From Polyangiaceae bacterium (GTDB lineage: Bacteria > Myxococcota_A > Polyangia > Polyangiales > Polyangiaceae), in contig JAQSWN010000055.1 in the NCBI GenBank assembly GCA_029266615.1, positions 1 through 34,144 of the forward strand: a stretch of DNA of 34,144 nt, written 5' to 3'. Below, in pieces: positions 1 through 6,772 of this stretch (its first letter is position 1; each line of letters begins with the position of its first letter). Below the pieces are notes generated by a model. That model was not told the DNA's origin and did no database searches. It saw nothing but the letters and a program-made list of their open reading frames with translations. Position numbers and translations under genes: made by a program.

Positions 1-162
1 TTTTTGTGGCACTTTGTGAGGCGTGGCGAGGATGTGGCCTCAAAAAGCGGGGGCGCGGGGGATCACAACTGCAGGCCTTTCGTATAAGAGTATCGGCTCT
101 TGGAGATTCGCGGCTCAAGGGTGGCCAGGCGAACGAACGACCTGCAACGAGGGAACGTACCG
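1..162. other. Left-edge leader region without a convincing gene
   Basis: This stretch precedes the first lipoprotein gene. Short open frames run through it, but none has a ribosome site or recognisable protein. A small inverted repeat AAGAG-(6 nt)-CTCTT lies at 86-101, and a TATAAG string at 84-89 could be part of a promoter -10 element. Neither is strong. No copy of the TGCAAY-N3-ATTGCA palindrome found later in the window is present here. Confidence 0.4.
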
Positions 163-969
163 ATGACTATGAAGCGATCTTACCGGCACTTGTTCATGGG
201 CGCCGTGGGTGTTGCGCTCCTGCTCTCCAACTGCACCGTCAAGGAGGACAGCGACGAGTCTTGTGAGAAGGGGGACAAGGTCAACGGCTGCGAATGCCCC
301 GGCGGCGTCACGGGCCACCAGGAATGCGAGTCGGACGGCTCGTTCGGTTCCTGCATCTGTCCGGGGGGCGTGGGTGGCAGCGGTAACACCAGCGGCAGCA
401 ACACCGGTGGTAACGGAGACGACGAAGGCGGCGCGCCGGGCGGTGGTATCGGCGGTATCTCTTCGGCGGGTAGCGGCGGCGCGAGCGACGCCGGTGCGGG
501 CGCGGGGGGCGCTCTCTCCGAAGGCGGAGCCGACGGCGCGGGCGGCGAACCGCCATTCGCCTTCGAGACTTGTACGGAGTGCCTGGAGACGCTGTGCGCC
601 GACGAGTGGGAAGCCTGTGCTGCGGCCGACCAGGGAATCTGCGAGATGCAGTATGGAGCAGTCGCCGACTGCATCGAAGCAGACCGCGCCAACGGCCCGA
701 ATGGCACCAACGTCACGCGTGACCGACTGCGCGGCTGCGGCGTGACGCTCGGATCGAGCGCCAACCCCAACCTGGCCGGCGATTGGGCGCCAGCGCAGAT
801 GGCGCAAGAGACGACCGACCTCATCAACTGCTTGGCAACGAGCTCGTCCGAGCTGCCGGACGACGAGTGGGCCAACGTCAATGGCCCGAACTTTCCGCAA
901 TCGGGTCCCACCCCATGGCCCGCCGACAGCTGCGCGAAGCTTGCGTGCACCAGCCCCGTACCCGAATGA
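163..969 (+). CDS. Cys-rich secreted lipoprotein, unknown function
   Basis: A predicted lipoprotein of 268 aa. I chose the ATG at 163 because GAGGGA (149-154) sits 8 nt upstream and the protein then opens with a basic n-region, a hydrophobic core and a lipobox-like LSNC ending at Cys24. The 21 extra upstream codons have no signal. After the Cys come a short Cys-rich stretch (CEKGD, CECPGG, CICPGG; about residues 34-67), a Gly/Ser/Ala linker of about 70 residues, and a second Cys-rich domain (CTECLETLC onwards, about 10 Cys to the C terminus). This linker-plus-Cys-domain layout is common in myxobacterial surface lipoproteins. It is first in a rightward group with the genes at 1013 and 1729. 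No enzyme motif is visible, so the function is unknown. Confidence 0.8.
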   Translation: MTMKRSYRHLFMGAVGVALLLSNCTVKEDSDESCEKGDKVNGCECPGGVTGHQECESDGSFGSCICPGGVGGSGNTSGSNTGGNGDDEGGAPGGGIGGISSAGSGGASDAGAGAGGALSEGGADGAGGEPPFAFETCTECLETLCADEWEACAAADQGICEMQYGAVADCIEADRANGPNGTNVTRDRLRGCGVTLGSSANPNLAGDWAPAQMAQETTDLINCLATSSSELPDDEWANVNGPNFPQSGPTPWPADSCAKLACTSPVPE

Positions 970-975
970 TATCGC

Positions 976-992
976 GGCGCTTTTTTAGCGCC
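976..992. terminator. Small perfect hairpin between first two genes
   Basis: GGCGCT (976-981), five T, AGCGCC (987-992) forms a perfect 6-bp stem in the 43-bp gap. The T run is in the loop rather than after the stem, so it is a poor intrinsic terminator. It may attenuate transcription or stabilise a transcript end. Seen directly; the role is a guess. Confidence 0.3.
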
Positions 993-1012
993 TTCGTCGA
1001 GGAAAGCTAGCC

Positions 1013-1732
1013 ATGAAGAGACACTTCTATATCGCTTCCGCGCTCCTGCTCATGAGCGGAGCCATCGCGTCGCAAGCCGTCGGTCAGTCCGGCGGCACGA
1101 GCGCACGCGATGCCCGATTGCAAAAGCTCAAGGAACAACGAGAAGCGGCCATCGCCGCGGCCAAGGCGCGTCAAGCAGCGGCCACCGCGACCACCACCGC
1201 TACGACCGCGCCGACCACGACCACCACCGCGACCGCAACGACGACCGCGACCGCCACCGCAACGACGACCGCGACGACGACCGCCACCGCGACCGCAACG
1301 ACGACCGCGACGGCCACGGCGACGCCGACCGCGACCGCCACCACGACGACCAGCGCCAGCGCTTCGGCGGCAGCGAGCACCAGCGCGGCTCCTTCGTCGA
1401 GCGTCGCGCCCAAGCCTCCGGAAGCGTTGGTTCTGGACTTGGCCGCGCTCAAGCAAACCCGTCCCGATCGCCGCAAGGTTGAAATTGCGGCTCTGCAGGT
1501 GCGGTGGGGCACGGAGCTCCTGCGCGACACGCGCGCCACGGAAGAGCTGAAGCTTCATGCCCAGCGCACGGCTTACCTGCAGCGCATCCGCGCCCTCGCC
1601 AACAAAGCGAAGGACGCAAAGACGGTGCAAGCGGTCGACGTGCTCATCACGAAAGAAGACACGCGCAACGCAGACGCGATGAACGCGCTCCGTAGCGGCG
1701 CGCTGCCCACGGTCGCTGGAGCCAACAAATGA
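1013..1732 (+). CDS. Exported protein with long Thr/Ala tract
   Basis: A 239-aa protein. The ATG at 1013 is preceded by GAGGA (999-1003), 9 nt upstream. Residues 1-25 look like a Sec signal peptide ending near AVGQ. Residues about 28-55 are charged and probably helical. Residues about 57-113 are almost only Thr and Ala with rare Pro, followed by a Ser/Ala stretch. Residues about 140-235 are a charged, predicted helical domain rich in Arg, Lys, Glu and Leu. The Thr/Ala tract resembles flexible or glycosylated spacers in cell-surface proteins. The stop codon overlaps the next start in an ATGA, suggesting translational coupling. I do not recognise a family. The C-terminal helices could bind envelope partners, but this is speculation. 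Confidence 0.75.
   Translation: MKRHFYIASALLLMSGAIASQAVGQSGGTSARDARLQKLKEQREAAIAAAKARQAAATATTTATTAPTTTTTATATTTATATATTTATTTATATATTTATATATPTATATTTTSASASAAASTSAAPSSSVAPKPPEALVLDLAALKQTRPDRRKVEIAALQVRWGTELLRDTRATEELKLHAQRTAYLQRIRALANKAKDAKTVQAVDVLITKEDTRNADAMNALRSGALPTVAGANK
1181..1352 (+). repeat. Degenerate trinucleotide tract coding Thr/Ala
   Basis: About 170 bp built from imperfect reiterations of ACC, ACG, GCG and GCA triplets, with longer units such as ACGACGACCGCGACC recurring. It lies wholly in frame within the gene at 1013 and encodes its Thr/Ala spacer. Such tracts are prone to length change by slippage in triplet steps, which would keep the frame. Confidence 0.8.
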
Positions 1733-2040
1733 ACGCGACTCGATTGACCTGCCTCGCGGTGCTGAGCTTTTCCTTGGTTGGTTGCGGCATCTTGAAGAAG
1801 AAGCAGCCGGAGCCGGCGGCTAGCGTCGCGACGCCTTCGACCGCTCTCACGCCCCCACCCCCGGTAGCTCCCACCGCCGACCCGGCTCCAGTCGTCGCCG
1901 CACCGGCCGCACTGGACGAAGCCGCCGTCCCCGCCCCCCAAGACTTCGAGGACGAAGCCTTCGAAAAGGTGACGACCGCGAATTTCAAGGCCGAGCTGGC
2001 GCGGCTGACCAAAGAGATCACGACCCCGGCCGCCAAGTAG
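1729..2040 (+). CDS. Small Pro/Ala-rich lipoprotein
   Basis: A 103-aa predicted lipoprotein whose ATG overlaps the stop of the preceding gene (ATGA, 1729-1732). The signal sequence ends in the lipobox LVGC at Cys19, followed by GILKKKQ. The lysines just after the Cys are typical of a tether. The middle is Pro/Ala/Val-rich and disordered; the last 35 residues (DFEDEAFEKVTTANFKAEL and beyond) are charged and probably helical. Coupling with the Thr/Ala protein suggests the two act together at the envelope. The function is unknown. Confidence 0.75.
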   Translation: MNATRLTCLAVLSFSLVGCGILKKKQPEPAASVATPSTALTPPPPVAPTADPAPVVAAPAALDEAAVPAPQDFEDEAFEKVTTANFKAELARLTKEITTPAAK

Positions 2041-2062
2041 CGGCGAGGTTCTGACGCCGAAG

Positions 2063-2103
2063 GCCGCTGCGTTGCAACAAGTCAGGAGTTGCCTCGCAGC
2101 GGC
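2063..2103. terminator. Long two-part hairpin after the first operon
   Basis: Nine-bp outer arms GCCGCTGCG (2063-2071) and CGCAGCGGC (2095-2103) are perfect complements. Inside a symmetric 2-nt internal loop, a second 5-bp stem GCAAC (2074-2078) and GTTGC (2088-2092) closes a 9-nt loop. It lies 22 bp after the stop of the small lipoprotein gene and 123 bp before the receptor gene. There is no U run, so it may be a GC-rich terminator or a structured leader of the receptor mRNA. Confidence 0.5.
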
Positions 2104-2226
2104 GGGCGCGCCGAGCAGTGGTTTGGAGCTTGGCCCGGCGGCGCGCGTCACCCTGCGGAGAAGCCGCCCCGTCGGTCGAAGGTCCTTGCGTGGCACGATT
2201 TGCTGAACTAGTGACACGGCACGACG

Positions 2227-4326
2227 ATGCCGGGTCACGCGCTGAGAGCCGTCTGTTCCGGCCTGTTTCCAGCGCTGGTCCTGAGCCTGGTCGCGCCGAG
2301 AGTCGAGGCCGAACCGCTCGGGCAGAAAGCCCCCGAGGGTCTTCCCGCGGGCGCAGCTCCGGTCGAGGTTCGTGTCCAGGGAGAGCCGGCCGCGCGGCGC
2401 CAAGCCGCCAGCGAGGTCGTGCGCGGTCGTGAGGTGCTGGGCGCGGCGCCTCACCGCACCGCTTCGGACCTCATGGTGGTCTGTCCGGGCGTGTTTCTGA
2501 CCCAGCACAGCGGGGAAGGTAAAGCGCACCAGATTTTTTATCGCGGGTTCGACGCGGCGCACGGCCAAGACTTGGAGATCTGGGCCGGGGGCGCGCCCGT
2601 CAACGACGTCTCGAACTTGCACGGTCAAGGCTACGCGGACCTGCACTTCTTGATGCCGGAGGTCGTGAAGAGCATTCGCTGCACCCCCGGGAGTTACGAC
2701 CCGCGCCAGGGGGACTTTGCAGTCGCGGGCAGCTTGGAGCTGAAGCTCGGCTTCGACCAGCCGGGCGCGACGGCCAAGGTGAGCGCCGGCTCGTTCGGCA
2801 CCCGCCGGTACTTCCTCGGTTACAATCCCCCCGGCGGCTCGGACGAAACCTTCGCCGCCGCCGAGCTCTACGAGACGGATGGCTTTGGGCCGTCTCGTGC
2901 CGCCCGCCGCGGCTCCGGGGTCGCGCAAGGCTCGTTCGCGCTAACGCCTACTTTGTCGCTGCGGGTGATGGGCAGCGCCTACGCGAGCCGCTTCGATTCC
3001 GCCGGCGTGCTGCGCCTTTCCGATATCGAGTCCGGCGCGGTGGACCGCTTCGCGACTTACGATCCGCGCCAAGGTGGCGACAGCTCGAGAGCCCAGCTGG
3101 TGGCGGAGCTGCGCGACAGCTCAGCGCGGCAGAGCTTCAGCATCACGCCCTACGTGGTGCGCCACACCATGCGGTTGCGCCAGAACTTCACCGGCAATCT
3201 CCTCGACCCCGCGAACGGGGACGGCGTGCAGCAGCTGAACGACGCGACCACGTTCGGCTTCCAAGCCAAGGTGCGTCACCCTCTCGCGCTATTCTCCAAG
3301 CGGGACAACTTGGAGCTCGGCTTCTTCGGGCGCGCCGACTACGTCGAGCAGTCGCAGCGGCGCCTCTCGGCCGTCGACGACGCGGTTACGGCGGAAGACG
3401 TCAACGCGCGGGTGCGGGCGGCGGATATGGGCGCGTACTGGGACCTCGCGCTCCAGCCTTTGCCGCAGCTCGCCGTCCGCGGCGGGTTGCGCTTCGACGG
3501 CTTGGCTTACGGCGCGGAAGACCGCGGCGGCAAAGCGGCCGGGCAAGCGCGCGGCTCGCAGGGCGCGCACGTCGGCGCGAAAGCGACGGTGGAGTACCGC
3601 CCGCTCCCGTGGGTATCGGCGCTGGCCAGTTACGGCGACGGCTTTCGCTCGCCGCAAGCGCGCAGCTTGGGCGAAGGCGAAAAAACTCCGTTTACCACCG
3701 TGCGCTCGTACGAAGCGGGGCTGCGCTTCCGGGACGGCGTCGGCACGACCGGCTCGCTTGCCGTCTTTCAAACCCTGCTGAGCGAGGACTTGGCGTTCGA
3801 CGCCGGCACGGCGCGTAGCGAGCGCGTCCCTGGCACGCGCCGCACCGGCTTCGCGGCGGAGCTCACGGCCCTGCCCGCGCCATGGTTCGCGTCCAGCGTG
3901 AGCTTCACCTACACCCGCGCGGAGTTCCGCGAGTCGGGTCAGGGGTACCGCTCGGGGGAGTTGCTGCCGTTCGTGCCCGCCTCCGTGCTGCGCTCGGACT
4001 CGTCACTCGGGCGAACCCTTGGCCACGTGGGGGGCCGCGCGCTCGAAGGGCGAATCGGTTGGAGTCTGACGTACCTGGGGCGGCGTCCACTACCGTTTGC
4101 GCAAATGGGTCACGACGTCTTCCTCGTCGACGCCTCGGCGGGACTCAAGCTCTCTCGCGTCGAGCTCAGCGTGGAAGCGTTCAATCTGCTGGACACGAGC
4201 TGGTACGACGGAGAGTTCGCGTACGCGTCGAGCTTCGGCGGGCGCTCCGCTTCGCTAGTTCCGCTGCGGCACGTTTCGGTCGGCGCGCCGCGGTCGTTGA
4301 TGTTGTCCCTTCAGCTTTCAATCTGA
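2227..4326 (+). CDS. TonB-dependent outer-membrane receptor (paralogue 1)
   Basis: A 699-aa predicted outer-membrane receptor. Residues 1-29 form a signal peptide (cut after VEA). A plug domain spans about residues 50-185, with FYRGFDAAHGQDLEIWAGG, the HGQGYADL motif and a DPRQGDFAVAGS motif. A beta-barrel fills the rest, including the DGFRSPQARSLGEG strand and ELSVEAFNLLD near the end. The last residues are LSLQLSI, lacking the usual terminal Phe or Trp. TonB receptors import scarce metals, chelates or vitamins using inner-membrane TonB energy. The sequence does not fix the substrate; a metal is inferred from the neighbourhood. It heads an operon with two lipoproteins (gap 10 bp, then a 4-bp overlap) and is paralogous to the receptor at 6773, without that protein's TonB-C-like domain. 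No good ribosome site precedes the start. Confidence 0.92.
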   Translation: MPGHALRAVCSGLFPALVLSLVAPRVEAEPLGQKAPEGLPAGAAPVEVRVQGEPAARRQAASEVVRGREVLGAAPHRTASDLMVVCPGVFLTQHSGEGKAHQIFYRGFDAAHGQDLEIWAGGAPVNDVSNLHGQGYADLHFLMPEVVKSIRCTPGSYDPRQGDFAVAGSLELKLGFDQPGATAKVSAGSFGTRRYFLGYNPPGGSDETFAAAELYETDGFGPSRAARRGSGVAQGSFALTPTLSLRVMGSAYASRFDSAGVLRLSDIESGAVDRFATYDPRQGGDSSRAQLVAELRDSSARQSFSITPYVVRHTMRLRQNFTGNLLDPANGDGVQQLNDATTFGFQAKVRHPLALFSKRDNLELGFFGRADYVEQSQRRLSAVDDAVTAEDVNARVRAADMGAYWDLALQPLPQLAVRGGLRFDGLAYGAEDRGGKAAGQARGSQGAHVGAKATVEYRPLPWVSALASYGDGFRSPQARSLGEGEKTPFTTVRSYEAGLRFRDGVGTTGSLAVFQTLLSEDLAFDAGTARSERVPGTRRTGFAAELTALPAPWFASSVSFTYTRAEFRESGQGYRSGELLPFVPASVLRSDSSLGRTLGHVGGRALEGRIGWSLTYLGRRPLPFAQMGHDVFLVDASAGLKLSRVELSVEAFNLLDTSWYDGEFAYASSFGGRSASLVPLRHVSVGAPRSLMLSLQLSI

Positions 4327-4336
4327 GCACTACGTC

Positions 4337-5149
4337 ATGAAGTACCTAAATTTTGGCTCATTCTTAGTTTTATCCGTCGGCGTTTGCGCGGCGGCTCTGA
4401 ATGGTTGCTCCAGTGACGCGAAGGACACCACCGGTGGCCAGCGCATCGTCCTCGCTACGCGCGTGAAGCCAGCCGCAACCATCGCGGACGACTTTACGAG
4501 CGGCACCCAGTGGAGGGTCAAGCTGGACAGCGCGCGGCTCGCCGTCGGCGGTCTGTACTACTTCGACGGCAAGCCCGCGCTCGCCCTCAGCGACCGCCGC
4601 ACGCTGAGGCAGCGCTTGAGCGACTTCTTCATCGGCACGGCATACGCGCACCCGCAGCACTACGTGGCCGGTAACGCCCTCGGCGAAATGGTTGAGCCGA
4701 GCAGCGTAGACCTCTTCCGCGGGGCAAATCTCGTCGACGGTAACGGCATCACTGGCACGTTTCGGTCTGGGCGAATCGTCCTCCCCGACGAGGTCGTCGG
4801 CCCGGCCGCAGAGGACTTGGCCCGTCACATCGCGACGGCGAGCGGCGTCGCGACGAAGGCGGAAAAAACCGTCTTCTTCACGATCTCGGCGGATCTTACC
4901 GACATCCAGGAGACGTCGCCGAAGGGCGAGATCGACGGCTGCGTTTTCGACGAAGTCGAGGTCACGGGCGACGGCACCGTCACCCTCACGGTTACGCCCC
5001 AGGTTTGGTTCAACCTCGTGGACTTCTCCGACATCGTGAGCGGCAGCGCATCCTCCCCCACGGACATTGTTCACGGAGACGTCGCGCACAAAGCCTTCTC
5101 GCTCGGCGTCGCTCAGCTCTCGGCGTACCACTTCGAGTACACCCCATGA
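4337..5149 (+). CDS. Receptor-operon lipoprotein A1, unknown function
   Basis: A 270-aa predicted lipoprotein with a signal sequence ending in LNGC (Cys24). The ATG at 4337 lies 10 bp after the receptor stop. Near residues 55-75 it has an SARLAVGGLYYFDGKPAL segment. This resembles the RAELAFGPLYLCAG stretch of the lipoprotein at 9349, which has the same operon position behind the second receptor. A short stretch, AYAHPQHYVAGNALGE (about residues 98-115), holds three histidines. The C-terminal half is beta-rich (TVFFTISADL, VTLTVTPQVWFNLVDF). The conserved gene order suggests a surface partner of the receptor, perhaps a metal- or ligand-capturing lipoprotein. I do not recognise a named family. 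Confidence 0.82.
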   Translation: MKYLNFGSFLVLSVGVCAAALNGCSSDAKDTTGGQRIVLATRVKPAATIADDFTSGTQWRVKLDSARLAVGGLYYFDGKPALALSDRRTLRQRLSDFFIGTAYAHPQHYVAGNALGEMVEPSSVDLFRGANLVDGNGITGTFRSGRIVLPDEVVGPAAEDLARHIATASGVATKAEKTVFFTISADLTDIQETSPKGEIDGCVFDEVEVTGDGTVTLTVTPQVWFNLVDFSDIVSGSASSPTDIVHGDVAHKAFSLGVAQLSAYHFEYTP

Positions 5150-5991
5150 GAAACCTGGCTCTACTACTCGCGTTTTGTGCCCTAGGCGCGTGCACGTCGA
5201 ACGAGACCGGCACTGCCACCTTCACCACCTGGGGAGAGGAGTACATCGAGCAAGGCATCCCCGCAGGGGGAGACGGCTTCGTGGATGGCTGGTCGATCGA
5301 GTACGACAAGTTTCTGGTCGCCTTCGCCCACATCAAGGTGGCGGACGGTGGCGGGGACGTCGGCGGCACGGCCGAGCAATCGTTCGTCGTGGACAACGTG
5401 CAGCCCGGTCGGAAAAAGCTCCTCAGCTTCCCGGACATCGAAGCCAAAGCTTGGGATCGCGTCAGCTACCAGATCAGGCCCGCCGCAGAGGACGCGACGC
5501 TAGTCGACGCGACCAGCAAAGACTTGCAGCTTCTGGTCGACGGCGGCTACTCGATTTACATCCAAGCCACCGCCACCAAGGGGGACGTGAGCAAAACCCT
5601 CGCGCTCGGCTTCCAAAACGCCACCCAGTACACGGAGTGCCAGGCCGAAGAAGACGGCAGGGAAACCCTCGGAATCATCGTCACCAACGGCTCGGAAGCA
5701 ACGAGCGAGCTTACCACCCACGGCGACCACTTCTTTTACGACCGCCTGCAAGGCTCGGCCGGCGCCAATGTCGAGACCTCTCTCCGCTTCGAGACCATGG
5801 CTCTTGCAGACGCGGACGAGGACGGCGTCATCACCGCGGAGGAGCTCGAAGCCCAACCGATCGACGTGGAGCTGTACGATCCGTCCGGCTTGCCCGCGTC
5901 GAACATGCTCCAGTTCTTGACCGGCCTTTCGCGCACCGTCGGCCACTTTCGCGGCGAAGGCGAGTGCACGGTGAGCGCGGTGCAAGAGTAG
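5146..5991 (+). CDS. EF-hand/HGDH lipoprotein B1
   Basis: A 281-aa predicted lipoprotein. The ATG at 5146 overlaps the previous stop (ATGA) and places a signal sequence with lipobox LGAC at Cys16. An upstream extension of the frame would lose this signal. Features shared with the lipoprotein at 10155 are DGWSIEYDKFLV (about residues 47-58), THGDHFFYD (191-199), an EF-hand-like loop D222-x-D224-x-D226-G227-x-I229-x3-E233, and a C-terminal GHFRGEGEC (266-274). The EF-like loop fits Ca2+ binding. The HGDH pair could bind a transition metal, but that is inference. It is the last gene of the first receptor operon and probably acts at the outer-membrane surface with the receptor. The family is unnamed to me. 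Confidence 0.85.
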   Translation: MRNLALLLAFCALGACTSNETGTATFTTWGEEYIEQGIPAGGDGFVDGWSIEYDKFLVAFAHIKVADGGGDVGGTAEQSFVVDNVQPGRKKLLSFPDIEAKAWDRVSYQIRPAAEDATLVDATSKDLQLLVDGGYSIYIQATATKGDVSKTLALGFQNATQYTECQAEEDGRETLGIIVTNGSEATSELTTHGDHFFYDRLQGSAGANVETSLRFETMALADADEDGVITAEELEAQPIDVELYDPSGLPASNMLQFLTGLSRTVGHFRGEGECTVSAVQE

Positions 5992-6039
5992 TCACCGGCT
6001 CAGGAGCCAAGTCCGGTAGCAATCGGACCGAATCTCTGA

Positions 6040-6074
6040 CGCCGCGCGCGCGGCCTCGGCGCTGAAGTGTTTTT
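6040..6074 (+). terminator. Possible terminator of the first receptor operon
   Basis: A GC-only self-complementary stretch GCCGCGCGCGCGGC (6041-6054) lies within a larger pairing CGCCG (6040-6044) with CGGCG (6057-6061). Five T follow at 6070-6074 after an 8-nt spacer. It lies about 50 bp after the stop of the EF-hand lipoprotein gene. Spacing from stem to T run is longer than usual, so the call is tentative. Confidence 0.35.
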
Positions 6075-6110
6075 GCAACCTCGTGGCTTTTATGATAAGC
6101 GAGTCTCATC

Positions 6111-6542
6111 GTGCGCGTGAGACCGTCCCCAGGCGCCTGGTTGCGTCGCCAGCTGCTGCCGCGTTTAACGCTGCTCCTGGGGCTCTTTTGCGCGTACTCA
6201 CAGGTCTCGAGCACGCTGCATTGGCTGCTGGTCGAGCATGCGCGGTGCGCTGACCACGGTGAGTGGGTCCACGTCGCTGAGGAGCATCACGCCCACGAAG
6301 CGGAGGACGCGACTCCGGCCTCTCCCAGCGTCGCCGCCGCAGAACGCGACGCACACGGGCACGACCACTGCCAGTTCCTGGTCGACGCGCGGTCGCTCAC
6401 GCCCGTTTCACGCCCGGAAGCGTTGATCCCGTCCCCCACGGAATCGCTCGGCCCGGACCTGATTGGACCCTCGGACTGCAGCCTGCCCGTTGCGCTGTAC
6501 CGGTTAGCGCCGAAGACCTCACCGCCCGCAGCCCGTTCTTGA
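6111..6542 (+). CDS. Small His-rich membrane or exported protein
   Basis: A 143-aa protein starting at a GTG (6111). Residues 11-29 are hydrophobic after an Arg-rich start, giving a signal anchor or signal peptide. The following region is His/Cys-rich: HWLLVEHARCADHG, EEHHAHEAE (about 59-65) and HGHDHCQFL (82-90). This layout recalls DUF2946-type small His/Cys proteins encoded beside TonB receptors, but I see no clear family signature. It precedes the second receptor gene by about 230 bp in the same direction and is probably its operon leader. Metal binding (zinc or copper) is a reasonable inference from the histidine clusters. A degenerate half-match to the window's palindrome (TGCAAC at 6074-6079) lies upstream. 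Confidence 0.7.
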   Translation: MRVRPSPGAWLRRQLLPRLTLLLGLFCAYSQVSSTLHWLLVEHARCADHGEWVHVAEEHHAHEAEDATPASPSVAAAERDAHGHDHCQFLVDARSLTPVSRPEALIPSPTESLGPDLIGPSDCSLPVALYRLAPKTSPPAARS

Positions 6543-6772
6543 CCGTCCCTGCTCCGCGCGCACGGTAGACGCACGCCTTGCTAGCGGTCTGCTCCGCCGC
6601 GGCATCGGCCTGTGACTCATCGCCCCCGCTGCACACGGCGGCGCCCCAGGGCTAGCGCCTCGCCACTGCTTCGTCGGCCCTGGTCGGCTGCGAACGCGCC
6701 CCACGCGCAGTGAGCGCACGCGTTCGCTTTCACAGACGACGGCGCTTCGTCTCATTTTCAAGATATTCGTTC

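Noticed and set aside
1181..1352. Repeat tract as a CRISPR array or non-coding satellite
   Set aside because: The units are imperfect triplets with no spacers, and the frame is open throughout within a gene with signal peptide.
1573..2928. Long leftward open frame of about 450 codons
   Set aside because: It lies antisense to the lipoprotein, intergenic hairpin and receptor genes, has Arg/Ala-rich composition typical of high-GC shadow frames, and no ribosome site or family motif.
5067..6065. Rightward open frame of about 330 codons overlapping lipoprotein B1
   Set aside because: Arg/His-rich frame-shifted shadow of the EF-hand lipoprotein; the latter has a lipobox and a paralogue.
6074..6088. 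Operator before the His-rich gene
   Set aside because: Left arm TGCAAC is perfect but the right arm GTGGCT matches ATTGCA at only three of six bases.
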